In this document: positions 8,172-17,099 of the stretch, piece after piece
Numbering within the stretch: the first letter of the stretch is position 1
How the letters are laid out: each line of letters starts with the position of its first letter
DNA from: Pacificoceanicola onchidii
GTDB taxonomy: Bacteria > Pseudomonadota > Alphaproteobacteria > Rhodobacterales > Rhodobacteraceae
Direction of reading: 5' to 3'
Assembly (NCBI RefSeq): GCF_004804335.1
Contig: NZ_SRXY01000001.1
Span: 186,001-250,000 of the forward strand
DNA: 64,000 bases
Position numbers and translations under genes: made by a program
The notes under the pieces: model-generated
Seen by the model: the letters and a program-made list of their open reading frames with translations, nothing else
Told to the model about the DNA's origin: nothing
The model's database searches: none

Positions 8172-8936
8172 ATGCTCAATACGATCACCCATGGCTCCGC
8201 CACCGACAAACCGCCCCTCGTCATCGTGCATGGCCTTTACGGCTCTGCGCGCAACTGGGGCGTCATTGCAAAACGGCTCTCCGATGAACGGCAAGTCATT
8301 GCCGTGGACCAGCGCAATCACGGCGAAAGCCCCTGGGCGGACACGCACAGCTATCCGGACATGGCGGGCGACCTTGCCGAGGTGATCGAAACCATCGGCG
8401 GCCCTGCCGACATTGTGGGCCACTCGATGGGGGGAAAGGCCGCGATGGTTCTGGCCCTGACCCGCCCGGATCTGGTGAACCAGCTGATTGTCGCCGATAT
8501 TGCACCGGTTGCCTACGGCCACAGCCAAATCCAGTTCATCGAAGCCATGCGGGCAGTGGATCTGTCTCGGGTCGAAAAACGATCAGATGCGACAGAACAA
8601 CTGGCTGCTTCGGTGCCCGACAAGACCTTGCAGAGTTTCTTCACCCAATCGCTCGATCTGAAGGGAAAACGCTGGGTTCTCAATCTTGACGTTCTGGCCT
8701 CTGAAATGGATAAGATCCTGTCTTTCCCAGAGGTTACAGGTCAGTTTTCGGGGCCGACCCTGTTCCTGTCAGGCGCAGAAAGCGATTATGTCCTGCCCGA
8801 GCATCGCCCTAAGATCCGAAGCCATTTTCCGAAGGCACGCTTCGCCAAACTGCCCGGCGCAGGCCATTGGCTGCACGCGGAGAAACCAAGGGATTTCGAG
8901 GCCTCCGTCCGGGCTTTTTTGTCCCTGACACGCTGA
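8172..8936 (+). CDS. Alpha/beta-fold hydrolase (esterase, YbfF-like)
   Basis: A 254-residue single-domain hydrolase. The start is the ATG at 8172 after an AAGGAC site; the open frame runs further upstream but overlaps the previous gene. The oxyanion-hole element is IVHGLYGSARNW, the nucleophile elbow is GHSMGGK with the catalytic Ser, and the catalytic His lies in GAGHWLHAEKP near the C-terminus. The order and length resemble the YbfF-type acyl-CoA or carboxyl-ester thioesterase/esterase group. It is cytoplasmic with no signal peptide. It has its own ribosome site and about 120 bases of spacer after the MttB-like gene, so a functional link is uncertain. Confidence 0.85.
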   Translation: MLNTITHGSATDKPPLVIVHGLYGSARNWGVIAKRLSDERQVIAVDQRNHGESPWADTHSYPDMAGDLAEVIETIGGPADIVGHSMGGKAAMVLALTRPDLVNQLIVADIAPVAYGHSQIQFIEAMRAVDLSRVEKRSDATEQLAASVPDKTLQSFFTQSLDLKGKRWVLNLDVLASEMDKILSFPEVTGQFSGPTLFLSGAESDYVLPEHRPKIRSHFPKARFAKLPGAGHWLHAEKPRDFEASVRAFLSLTR

Positions 8937-9080
8937 CAGTGGTTAACAAACCGCTCTCAAATTCGGCTTTCTGAAAACTGCACGTCCCGTTTTCGAAAAG
9001 CGTCCGCCTGCGTCTTGTCGCGGGCGTCACAGATGGCACCTTAGGTTGCGCCCACAGGACCCGCCGTTGCCATGCCTTGT

Positions 9081-10040
9081 TCACCCTTCCAGAATTCGCA
9101 GCTCGCCCTCCAGCCACGGCAGGCGCTCGATGGCCGGTGCGACAACCATTTCCCGGATCAGCATGCGCGCCATGCGCGCCACGTCGCGCGGCACCTCGTC
9201 GGTCCAATCGGTCGAGGCCAGCAGGGAAATGCTGCGCGAGAACGGGCTGAACGGCAGCGGATGCACCTCCAGCTGATCGTGGTAGCGGCCCGCACGCATG
9301 TACCCGAGCGGCGTCGTGATCGTCCAACCCACGCCGCGCGAGACAAGGGTCATCAGCGACATATGCGCGCCAATCTCGAACCGTTCGGCAAAGCGCAGCT
9401 TGTGACGGGCCAGTTGCGCCTCGACCTGCTTGCCAATCACAAGTTCCCGATCATGGCGCAGCAGCGGCAGTCCGGACATCACCTGCTCGAGCCCGCCCCT
9501 GTCGGCTTTCGCACCTTTAGGGCACACAAAAACAAAGGGATCCCGCACCAACGGGTACTCGACAACACCATCGGTCATCGCACTGGGCGACGCCGCAATA
9601 GCCAGATGCAGGCGGCGCGCTTGCAGGGCTTCGGTGATCTGGTGGCTGGCGGCGGTCATCAGCCGAAAGCGGCAGCGGGTCATGTTCTCCGCCAGCAGCG
9701 TCACGAGGCGCGGCGTCAGATCGTTGTCAAAATCGTCGATCACACCGAGGCTGAGTTGGCTCAGATGGGTCAGATCCATGACCGTCAACTCGTTCTGCGC
9801 CAGCCTGAGTTGGCCAAGCACCGTGCGCGTCCGTTCGAGGAAAGCACGCCCTGCCGGGGTCAGCATCATTGGCCTGCGGGCATGATCCACCAGATCGACA
9901 CCGAGGGCTGTTTCAAGATTGCGCATCTGCTGGCTGACCGCGGGCTGGCTGAGCCCCGTCGTCTCGGACGCGCCTGCAACAGAGCCGCTGGCGGCGAGCG
10001 CCTCGAACACTTCAAGACCGCGCAAGGTCACGCCTTTCAT
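9081..10040 (-). CDS. LysR-family transcriptional regulator
   Basis: A 319-residue LysR-type regulator. The winged helix-turn-helix lies at the N-terminus (LEVFEALAASGSVAGASE, then LSQPAVSQQMRNLE), followed by a substrate-binding effector domain. The start is taken at the ATG at 10040, which gives the usual few residues before the HTH. It is divergent from the HisD/HpsN-type dehydrogenase gene, and the 80-base gap contains a dyad with T-N11-A spacing. It is therefore the likely activator of that gene and probably autoregulated. Confidence 0.9.
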   Translation of the reverse strand: MKGVTLRGLEVFEALAASGSVAGASETTGLSQPAVSQQMRNLETALGVDLVDHARRPMMLTPAGRAFLERTRTVLGQLRLAQNELTVMDLTHLSQLSLGVIDDFDNDLTPRLVTLLAENMTRCRFRLMTAASHQITEALQARRLHLAIAASPSAMTDGVVEYPLVRDPFVFVCPKGAKADRGGLEQVMSGLPLLRHDRELVIGKQVEAQLARHKLRFAERFEIGAHMSLMTLVSRGVGWTITTPLGYMRAGRYHDQLEVHPLPFSPFSRSISLLASTDWTDEVPRDVARMARMLIREMVVAPAIERLPWLEGELRILEG

Positions 10041-10075
10041 CAGCACTTCGCATCCTTCCCTCAACCGGCCCTATA

Positions 10076-10090
10076 TTCGGGTTTTCCGAA
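10076..10090. promoter_or_regulatory. Candidate LysR operator (T-N11-A dyad)
   Basis: The 15-base TTCGG-GTTTT-CCGAA is a perfect 5-base inverted repeat with the T-N11-A spacing of LysR-type binding sites. It lies 36 bases from the LysR start codon and 31 bases before the divergent dehydrogenase start. It resembles the site at 52828-52842. Confidence 0.6.
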
Positions 10091-10120
10091 ACTATGCCTC
10101 ATCCGTCAAGGAGCAAACCC

Positions 10121-11410
10121 ATGCCGCGCATGATCAAATCCGCCCCGGGCCTCGCGCCCGAAGCCCAAGCCGACGTGCGCGACACGGTTCAGATCATGCT
10201 GGCCCGGATCAGGGACGGCGGTGATGCGGTCGCACTGGACTATGCCAAACGGCTGGACGGCTGGGAGGGATCGCCGCGTGTGACCGAGGCGCAGATTGAT
10301 GCCGCCGAAGCAGCTGTTCCGGCAGAGTTGAAAGAGGCGCTCACCTACGCGCATGACAACATCCGCGCCTTTGCGCTCGCCCAGCGCGCCTCGCTGACAG
10401 AGTTCGAAACCGAACTGCGCCCCGGGCTGACCGCCGGACAACGGGTCATCCCGCTGGCCGCCGCCGGCGCCTATGTGCCGGGCGGACTCTATGCCCATAT
10501 CGCTTCGGCGCTGATGACCATTGCGACCGCCAAGGCGGCTGGCGTCAAGCATGTCACCGCCTGCGCCCCGCCCCGCAACGGCGCAATTGACCCGGCGACG
10601 CTTTACGCCATGCGGCTCGCCGGAGCCGACACGATCCTTGCTCTGGGTGGTGTGCAGGCGGTTGCGGCCATGGCCTACGGCCTTTTCGACACGCCGGAAG
10701 CAGACATTTTGTGCGGGCCGGGCAACGCTTTTGTCGCCGAAGCGAAACGGCAACTGTATGGCCCGGTCGGGATCGACATGATCGCCGGTCCAACCGATGT
10801 GGCCATCATCGCTGACCGATCGGCGGACCCGGAGCGCGTTGCGCTCGACCTGATCGGGCAGGCAGAACACGGGGCGACCTCGCCTTGCTGGCTGATCACG
10901 GATGACGCCGGGCTCGCACACAAGGTGCTGGACGCCATTCCTCATACCCTGGCCCTCCTTCCTGAACCCAACCAAAGCGCTGCCCGTGCTGCATGGGACG
11001 CCATGGGTGAGGTCATCCTGTGTGAGAACCGCGAGGAAATGGCGCAGGTGGCCGACACCTACGCCCCGGAACATCTGCACGTGCAGGCCGCCGATTTGCC
11101 GTGGTGGCAGGGTCGGCTCACCGCCTATGGCTCGCTCTTCCTTGGGGAAGAGACCACGGTTGCCTTTGGCGACAAGGCCTCAGGCCCGAACCACGTCCTG
11201 CCCACGTCCCGCGCCGCCCGGCATACGGGCGGCCTCTCGGTGCATAAGTTCGTGAAAGTGGTGACCTATCAGAAGGTTGACGAAGAGGCCCTGCCCGATC
11301 TCGCCCGCGCCACGGCGCTGATCTCCCACGCCGAAGGCATGACGGGCCATGCGCTCACCGCCGAAGCCCGCGTGCCGCAGCCCCCGTTTCCGCGTGTTGT
11401 AAACGGGTAG
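10121..11410 (+). CDS. Histidinol-dehydrogenase-family enzyme, HpsN-type (sulfopropanediol dehydrogenase-like)
   Basis: A 429-residue HisD-superfamily NAD-dependent dehydrogenase with an AAGGAG site before the ATG at 10121. The HisD zinc and catalytic residues are present: QAEHG, APEHL and GPNHVLPT. The segments AAAGAYVPGGLYAHIASALM and LALGGVQAVAAMAYGLF resemble the HpsN group, which oxidises 2,3-dihydroxypropane-1-sulfonate to sulfolactate, more than biosynthetic HisD. It stands alone with its own LysR regulator, outside any his operon, which supports a catabolic role. DHPS is an algal sulfonate used by Roseobacter bacteria. The substrate remains inference, because related branches act on other diols or amino alcohols. 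Confidence 0.8.
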   Translation: MPRMIKSAPGLAPEAQADVRDTVQIMLARIRDGGDAVALDYAKRLDGWEGSPRVTEAQIDAAEAAVPAELKEALTYAHDNIRAFALAQRASLTEFETELRPGLTAGQRVIPLAAAGAYVPGGLYAHIASALMTIATAKAAGVKHVTACAPPRNGAIDPATLYAMRLAGADTILALGGVQAVAAMAYGLFDTPEADILCGPGNAFVAEAKRQLYGPVGIDMIAGPTDVAIIADRSADPERVALDLIGQAEHGATSPCWLITDDAGLAHKVLDAIPHTLALLPEPNQSAARAAWDAMGEVILCENREEMAQVADTYAPEHLHVQAADLPWWQGRLTAYGSLFLGEETTVAFGDKASGPNHVLPTSRAARHTGGLSVHKFVKVVTYQKVDEEALPDLARATALISHAEGMTGHALTAEARVPQPPFPRVVNG

Positions 11411-11411
11411 A

Positions 11412-11783
11412 TCAAAGCCCCTTGCAGGTCTGCTCGGCTCGCGCGGCGAAGGCTTTGTAGCGTTTCCAGAACGCCTCGTTGCTCGGGTTGTCCGATTGCC
11501 GGGTCACCTGCGCCTTGTGCGGATCGGCGAAGAACGGCACGGCCTTGCGCTGATCGCTGCTGCTCAGATCGCGGTTGGCCACCCCTTGGATACAGCCGCA
11601 AAGCCTGCGGTTCGCGGCCTTGCGCCCGGCCTTCAGGCAGGCCTGCGAAATCGGGCCACTGGCAAAACTCACCGAAGCCGCCCGGCTGATCGTTGCCCCA
11701 CCATAATTGCGCTTGTTCCGATCTCCGCCACCACAGGCGGAAAGGGCCAGAACGGCCACCATCATCACACCAACTGTTTTCAT
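11412..11783 (-). CDS. Small predicted lipoprotein of unknown function
   Basis: A 123-residue protein with a lipoprotein signal peptide: a short hydrophobic stretch and the lipobox LSAC, with the lipidated Cys at residue 17. The mature part has four further Cys residues (contexts QACLK, RLCGC and QTCKGL), which could form disulfides in the periplasm. Similar small Cys-containing proteins are conserved in Rhodobacterales without an established function. It converges with the HpsN-type gene, the two stop codons being one base apart. Confidence 0.7.
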   Translation of the reverse strand: MKTVGVMMVAVLALSACGGGDRNKRNYGGATISRAASVSFASGPISQACLKAGRKAANRRLCGCIQGVANRDLSSSDQRKAVPFFADPHKAQVTRQSDNPSNEAFWKRYKAFAARAEQTCKGL

Positions 11784-12118
11784 GTCACCTGCTCTACCGC
11801 TATCGCCGCGCGGGTTTTCCCGTCTGTCCGGCTTTGTGCTCTTGGGGGGAGGATGCCTGAAAACGGGTCAGGGATCAATTCGCGTTTTGGAGAGGTGGCG
11901 GGGTGCTGCTCTATTGGGAGATTTGTCCGCTAAGGTGCAAGCCGCGCCATCGACGGACCGTGGTACGGCGATCCTCCCTGTGATCCCCTCGATTTATCCC
12001 AGCCACTGGCGCGCTGGCATTGTGTAGTGCCCGGCACCAACCCAATCGCCGTGCCGCGGGGACGGCCCGTCGATGGCGCGGCGGCCTGCGGCCTTGATTC
12101 CGCGCCGGGGCGCTTGAT
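11784..12118. other. Intergenic region with large imperfect inverted repeat
   Basis: No gene is supported in this 335-base gap. Most of it is occupied by the inverted repeat listed separately at 11941-12082. The rest, near 11800-11940, shows no recognisable RNA or operator. Confidence 0.6.
11941..12082. repeat. Imperfect inverted repeat, MITE-like or structured RNA
   Basis: The left arm (11941-11972) and right arm (12045-12082) are inverted copies. They share a perfect 16-base end (GCCGCGCCATCGACGG at 11941-11956 against its complement at 12067-12082) and an inner ACGGCGAT block, with small gaps between. About 70 bases separate the arms. It could be a short non-autonomous element or a long hairpin. 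No target duplication was identified. Confidence 0.55.
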
Positions 12119-12433
12119 TCAAACTTCGTACTTTGGCGGCAACTCCGGCACAGTCTCTGTATCTTCCGCGACCGGTCCCTCGCATTGCCAACTCGCACCT
12201 CCAAAAAACTCCCAATAACTGCTCAGCATCTCGCAGCGTTTCTTGGGCCCAAGGTCATCGCCGGACAGCGTCCACACCGCTGCTCCAACACTGGCAACTC
12301 CTCCCGTCAATAACGCCAGCTTGCCAAACCAAGGCTTCCTTTGTAGCTCCAGATTATCCTTGGCTTCCTTGAGCGCAGCCTCAAGACTTGCGACGCGCGC
12401 ATTGAGCCGCCCGATTTCTTCACGAAAAGCCAC
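12119..12433 (-). CDS. Small coiled-coil membrane protein, unknown
   Basis: A 104-residue open frame with a GTG start. The N-terminal ~30 residues form a heptad-like coiled coil (EIGRLNARVASLEAALKEAK). One probable membrane segment follows (LALLTGGVASVGAAVWTL), then a short acidic and Pro-rich tail with two Cys. This looks like a real protein rather than a chance frame, but no family is recognised. The surrounding 12.2-12.6 kb is more AT-rich than the neighbouring genes, which could indicate acquired DNA. Confidence 0.5.
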   Translation of the reverse strand: MAFREEIGRLNARVASLEAALKEAKDNLELQRKPWFGKLALLTGGVASVGAAVWTLSGDDLGPKKRCEMLSSYWEFFGGASWQCEGPVAEDTETVPELPPKYEV

Positions 12434-12676
12434 CTCGATGGCCTCGCTTCGTGCCCACCAAGACTGAAACGGGCATCAGGTTCACCAAAGCTTACTGGAA
12501 GCGTTCTCAATACAAATCTGGCGACAGAAGGCGTAACACTGTTAACTTCTGACCATGCCTGCAACTGTTCCGATAACTGCTAGAGTTCGAGATGGCGGTC
12601 ATTCACATTCATACGCGCGCCTTCAGTTACTCAACCCCACTTGACCAAACCCCCAATCCCAAGCATATCGCAGCCT

Positions 12677-14482
12677 ATGAGCACACCCCTGTCCCACATC
12701 CGCAATTTTTCCATTGTTGCCCACATCGACCACGGGAAGTCTACCCTGGCCGACAGGCTGATCCAGTCCACGAACACCGTGGCCGAGCGGGACATGAAGG
12801 CCCAGCTCCTTGATGCCATGGATATCGAGCGGGAGCGTGGAATCACGATCAAGGCGAACACCGTCCGCATCGACTATATCGCGCAGGATGGCGAGCAATA
12901 TGTGCTCAACCTGATCGACACCCCCGGACACGTTGACTTTGCCTATGAGGTCTCCCGCTCCATGCGCGCGGTTGAGGGCTCGCTGCTGGTGGTGGACGCC
13001 TCCCAGGGGGTTGAGGCGCAGACGTTGGCGAATGTCTATACGGCCATCGAGGCGGACCATGAGATTGTCCCGGTTCTGAACAAGGTTGACCTGCCCGCCG
13101 CCGAGCCTGAGCGCGTGGCGGAGCAGATCGAGGATGTGATCGGGATTGACGCCTCCGACGCCTGCCTGATCTCGGCCAAGACCGGCATCGGCATTCCCGA
13201 CGTGCTGGAAGCCATCGTCAACCGCTTGCCCGCGCCCGAAAGCGGCGATCCCGATGCGCCGCTCAAGGCGATGCTGGTGGATTCTTGGTATGACCCCTAT
13301 CTCGGCGTGGTGGTGCTGGTGCGGATCATGGATGGCACGCTCAAGAAGGGCGACCAGATCAAGATGCTCCAGACCGGCGCGAAATACGGCGTGGACCGGA
13401 TCGGTGTCTTCCGCCCCGCGATGGAAGCGGTTGAGGCACTTGGCCCCGGCGAGATCGGCTTCCTGACGGCGTCGATCAAACAGGTGCGCGATACCAAGGT
13501 GGGCGATACGATCACCACCGAGAAGAAGGGCTGCGAAGAGCCGCTTCCGGGCTTCAAACCGTCTGTGCCTGTGGTCTTCTGTGGTCTCTTCCCTGTGGAC
13601 AGTGCCGAGTTCGAAGACCTGCGCGACGCGATTGAGAAGTTGGCGCTGAATGACGCCTCGTTCAGCTATGAGATGGAAACTTCCGCCGCGCTTGGCTTTG
13701 GCTTCCGGTGCGGCTTCCTTGGGCTGTTGCACCTTGAGGTCATCCGTGACCGGATCGAGCGCGAGTATAACATCGAGCTGATCACCACGGCCCCGTCGGT
13801 GATCTATCACCTCTACATGAAGGACGGCGAGCAGATTGACCTGCACAACCCTGCCGACATGCCCGATCCGTCGAAGATCGACCACATCGAAGAGCCGCGC
13901 ATCAAGGCGACAATCATGGTGCCGGACGACTACCTCGGCGACGTGCTGAAGCTTTGCCAGGACCGCCGCGGCATCCAGCTTGACCTGACCTATGTCGGCG
14001 GACGGGCTATGGCGGTTTATGACCTGCCGCTCAACGAAGTGGTCTTCGACTTCTACGATAGGCTCAAATCCGTAACGAAGGGTTACGCCTCTTTCGATTA
14101 CCAGCTTGAGGGCTACCGCGAGGACAACCTCGTGAAGATGTCAATTCTGGTGAACGACGAACCGGTTGATGCGCTTTCGATGATGGTCCACCGCGACCGC
14201 GCGGAAATGCGCGGGCGGGCGATGTGTGAAAAGCTCAAGGAGCTGATCCCGCGCCACATGTTCAAAATCCCGATCCAGGCGGCGATTGGCGGCAAGGTGA
14301 TCGCACGCGAAACTTTGTCTGCGCTGCGCAAGGACGTAACGGCGAAATGTTACGGCGGCGATGCGACCCGGAAGAAGAAACTTCTGGAAAAGCAGAAAGC
14401 CGGTAAGAAGAAAATGCGCCAGTTCGGGAAAGTGGATATCCCGCAGGAAGCATTTATTTCTGCTTTGAAAATGGACAGCTAA
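12677..14482 (+). CDS. lepA: Elongation factor 4 (LepA) GTPase
   Basis: The 601-residue protein is full length for LepA (usual length near 600). The G1 motif is AHIDHGKST, with switch II in [11 protein letters not shown] and G4 as NKVD. The EF-G-like domains follow, and the LepA-specific basic C-terminal domain is visible in [19 protein letters not shown]. The start is the ATG at 12677, giving the conserved [17 protein letters not shown] opening. A TTG 36 bases upstream is not needed. LepA binds stalled ribosomes and can back-translocate them. It stands alone and ends in a terminator overlapping its stop codon. Confidence 0.97.
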   Translation: MSTPLSHIRNFSIVAHIDHGKSTLADRLIQSTNTVAERDMKAQLLDAMDIERERGITIKANTVRIDYIAQDGEQYVLNLIDTPGHVDFAYEVSRSMRAVEGSLLVVDASQGVEAQTLANVYTAIEADHEIVPVLNKVDLPAAEPERVAEQIEDVIGIDASDACLISAKTGIGIPDVLEAIVNRLPAPESGDPDAPLKAMLVDSWYDPYLGVVVLVRIMDGTLKKGDQIKMLQTGAKYGVDRIGVFRPAMEAVEALGPGEIGFLTASIKQVRDTKVGDTITTEKKGCEEPLPGFKPSVPVVFCGLFPVDSAEFEDLRDAIEKLALNDASFSYEMETSAALGFGFRCGFLGLLHLEVIRDRIEREYNIELITTAPSVIYHLYMKDGEQIDLHNPADMPDPSKIDHIEEPRIKATIMVPDDYLGDVLKLCQDRRGIQLDLTYVGGRAMAVYDLPLNEVVFDFYDRLKSVTKGYASFDYQLEGYREDNLVKMSILVNDEPVDALSMMVHRDRAEMRGRAMCEKLKELIPRHMFKIPIQAAIGGKVIARETLSALRKDVTAKCYGGDATRKKKLLEKQKAGKKKMRQFGKVDIPQEAFISALKMDS

Positions 14483-14496
14483 GGCTGTCCGTTTTT
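14473..14496 (+). terminator. Intrinsic terminator of lepA
   Basis: A 7-base-pair stem, GGACAGC at 14473-14479 with GCTGTCC at 14484-14490, is followed by GTTTTTA. The lepA stop codon lies in the loop, so the terminator is fused to the end of the coding sequence. Confidence 0.8.
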
Positions 14497-14597
14497 ATTT
14501 GCAGGCGGTGAAAGCGGGTTTTTCGTAGCAGGCTCCGGTTGCCTTTTTTGGAAGTCCGTCGTTTTCAAGTTAATATGCAGTAGGGTTTTATCTGCCA

Positions 14598-15188
14598 ATG
14601 CGTTTAGTTTTCCCGTTGATTTTGGCCGTCTTTGCCAGCCAATCCACCGACGCACAGGAAATCCTGGGATGGCCAACTGACAAAACGCCTAGCGGTACTA
14701 AATTAATCTATGAGCTTTCAGATGGTTCCACGAGAGTTCGAGAGGTCTCTTATGACAACAGTGGAAACCCGGTCTTAAAAGTGTCCACTGACATCGAAGA
14801 GAATTACAACGACAACAAGGTGTCGCACACGATTTTCGCGGACATAATGGGAAATGTTACCAGTTTGGAATACCAACCCGGGCGATATGAAACCTACACC
14901 CCACACAACTGCTCAAGGGTCCTCGGTCACTGCGAGTATACGTTTACGAACATCAAAGGCCGCGAATTCAAGAGAGTTACCGAAAGTCAAATTCAAGGCG
15001 ATTGGCTCATAGAAATTGTAAAGAGTGAGAGCGGTACCGAGCTTTGGACCACCCGAAGACAATTCTCGAAAGATGGTTTCTTGCAACGCCTTGAGCATTT
15101 TGGATCCTACGACGACTCGAGATTTGAAATGACCTTGAAGAAGGTGGTTCGCCCCTACGCAATCGAGCCATCGGAAAGAAAACCTTAA
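14598..15188 (+). CDS. Exported protein of unknown function
   Basis: The 196-residue protein begins with a signal peptide (MRLVFPLILAVFASQSTDAQ) and is otherwise soluble and rich in beta-forming and charged residues. It has one CSRVLGHC-type Cys pair that could form a disulfide in the periplasm. No family is recognised. The coding DNA is clearly more AT-rich than lepA and the ABC gene on either side, with codons such as TTA, AAA and AAT that are rare in the neighbours. This suggests recent acquisition. The protein is probably expressed alone. Confidence 0.65.
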   Translation: MRLVFPLILAVFASQSTDAQEILGWPTDKTPSGTKLIYELSDGSTRVREVSYDNSGNPVLKVSTDIEENYNDNKVSHTIFADIMGNVTSLEYQPGRYETYTPHNCSRVLGHCEYTFTNIKGREFKRVTESQIQGDWLIEIVKSESGTELWTTRRQFSKDGFLQRLEHFGSYDDSRFEMTLKKVVRPYAIEPSERKP

Positions 15189-15253
15189 CCCTCGCCGCAA
15201 ACATCCTTGGCGTCCCCTCAATCTCCAAAACCCTTGCCCCACACCCCGTTTCC

Positions 15254-15303
15254 TGCTTGGCTACCCGGTAACCGGGACAAACCCGGACTTAAAATGCCAA
15301 GCA
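15254..15303. promoter_or_regulatory. Palindrome inside an outer inverted repeat before the ABC ATPase gene
   Basis: The 13-base palindrome CCCGGTAACCGGG (15264-15276) is enclosed by a 7-base inverted repeat, TGCTTGG (15254-15260) with CCAAGCA (15297-15303). It ends 17 bases before the ATPase start. It could be a repressor operator or a 5'-UTR hairpin; no regulator gene is adjacent. Confidence 0.4.
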
Positions 15304-15320
15304 CAGGGAGCGCTTAGCCG

Positions 15321-16979
15321 ATGTCCGAGACCAGCCGTCCGATTCTGGAGATCAAGAATCTCACCATTGACCTGCCCAAAGGCGCGGATCGCAAGCATGC
15401 GGTGACCGATGTGTCGCTCACGCTAAACCGGGGCGAGATCCTCTGTGTGGTGGGCGAAAGTGGCTCCGGCAAGTCGGTGATGACCAGCGCCATTATGGCC
15501 GATGTGGCGGACCGGCTCACGGTGTCTTCGGGCGAGGTTCTGTTTGACGGCAAGAACGTTCTGAGCATGACCAAGGCCGAGCTCAATGAGATGCGCGGCG
15601 ACCGGATCGCGATGATCTATCAGGAGCCCATGGCCGCGCTGAACCCGACGCTGAAAATTGGCCGTCAGGTGGATGAGGTGTTCGAGTTGCACCGCCCGGA
15701 GATTTCGGCGGAGGACCGCAAGGCGGAGACGCTCAAACTGCTTGAGCAGATGAAGCTGCCGAACCCGCCGCGCATTTATGACAGCTACCCGCATCAGGTC
15801 TCTGGTGGGCAATGTCAGCGCGTCGTGATCGCCATGGCGCTGGCTTGCAAGCCTGACATTCTGATCGCGGACGAGCCGACGACGGCGCTTGATGTGACCA
15901 CGCAGGCCGAGATTTTGCGGCTGATCGGCGATCTCAAGGAGGTTTACGACAACGCAACGATCTTCATCACCCATGACTTTGGCGTGGTGGCCGAGGTTGC
16001 GGACCGCGTGGCGGTGATGTGCTGGGGACGTGTGATCGAGGAAGGCACCAAGGAAGAGATCCTGATGCACCCCAAGGAGCCTTACACCCAGCTTCTCGTC
16101 GATGCGATGCCGCTTCTGGAGACCACGCGCCGCCCGGACAAGAGCCGCAACGATGCGCCTGTGGTCGAGGTGAAGGACCTGCACAAGATCTACACCTCCG
16201 GCGCCAAGCAGGTACATGCGCTCAACGACGCCAGCTTTGTCCTGCGCTCGGGCGAGACGCTGGGCGTGGTCGGCGAAAGCGGCTCCGGCAAATCGACACT
16301 GGCCAAGACACTGATCCGGCTGGAAGAAGCCTCCGAAGGCTCCGTGATCATCCATGAAAAGGATTTCCTTGGGCTGACCGGCGAGGATCTGGTCGCCGCA
16401 CGGCGCAACATTCAGATGATCTTTCAGGACCCATTTGGCTCGCTGAACCCGTCGCAGACCGTCGGATACATGGTCACACGCGGGCTGGAGCTGCAGGGCA
16501 TTGGCGCGCAGCAGGCCCGGGCTCGCGCGATTGAGTTGCTGGAACAGGTGGGCCTTGGCGAAGCGGCGATGAAGCGCCGTCCGCGCAGCTTCTCCGGCGG
16601 TCAGCGCCAGCGCATCGGCATCGCCCGCGCCCTCGCCATTGAGCCGGATGTGGTGATCGCGGACGAGAGCGTCTCGGCGCTGGATCTGTCCGTGCAGAAA
16701 CAGGTGCTCCTGCTGCTCAACGACCTGCAGGAAAAGTACAAGATGGCAATCATCTTCATCACCCATGACCTGCGCGTGGCGGCGCAGATCAGCGACTACA
16801 TCACGGTGATGGAGAAGGGTGTCATGGTGGAGTTCGGCCCCGCCGAAGAGGTCTTCGAAAACCCCCAACATCCATACACACAGATGCTTCTGGCTGCAGC
16901 ACCGGGCCGCGATTGGCACCCGCCCCGGCTTACCCCGCAGGAAGCGGCGGATATTGCCGCGAGTATCGAACGGGTGTGA
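15321..16979 (+). CDS. Fused two-domain peptide-type ABC transporter ATPase (DppD-DppF type)
   Basis: The 552-residue protein carries two complete ABC cassettes. Each has a Walker A (GESGSGKS), a signature (SGGQCQRV and SGGQRQRI), a Walker B (LIADEPTTALD and VIADESVSALD) and an H-loop (FITHDFGV and FITHDLRV). The C-terminal oligopeptide-binding extension HPYTQMLLAAAPG marks the Dpp/Opp/YejF family, which energises import of peptides, opines or glutathione. No permease or binding-protein gene lies next to it, so it must serve permeases encoded elsewhere. It is cytoplasmic and peripheral to the membrane. Confidence 0.92.
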   Translation: MSETSRPILEIKNLTIDLPKGADRKHAVTDVSLTLNRGEILCVVGESGSGKSVMTSAIMADVADRLTVSSGEVLFDGKNVLSMTKAELNEMRGDRIAMIYQEPMAALNPTLKIGRQVDEVFELHRPEISAEDRKAETLKLLEQMKLPNPPRIYDSYPHQVSGGQCQRVVIAMALACKPDILIADEPTTALDVTTQAEILRLIGDLKEVYDNATIFITHDFGVVAEVADRVAVMCWGRVIEEGTKEEILMHPKEPYTQLLVDAMPLLETTRRPDKSRNDAPVVEVKDLHKIYTSGAKQVHALNDASFVLRSGETLGVVGESGSGKSTLAKTLIRLEEASEGSVIIHEKDFLGLTGEDLVAARRNIQMIFQDPFGSLNPSQTVGYMVTRGLELQGIGAQQARARAIELLEQVGLGEAAMKRRPRSFSGGQRQRIGIARALAIEPDVVIADESVSALDLSVQKQVLLLLNDLQEKYKMAIIFITHDLRVAAQISDYITVMEKGVMVEFGPAEEVFENPQHPYTQMLLAAAPGRDWHPPRLTPQEAADIAASIERV

Positions 16980-17099
16980 GCCTCGCGGCACGTCGCTGAA
17001 ACGGCAAACGCCGCATTTATACAGACCAATCGGCCCCCGCGCTCACGGCTCGGGGGGCTGTTTGTGCGGGTGCTCAAGCCCCTCTGCCATACTTGGAGC

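Noticed and set aside
6455-8224. 589-codon open frame on the strand opposite the first mttB-like gene
   Set aside because: It is the complementary shadow of a GC-rich coding sequence; the plus-strand product has clear MttB-family similarity and the shadow has no domain.
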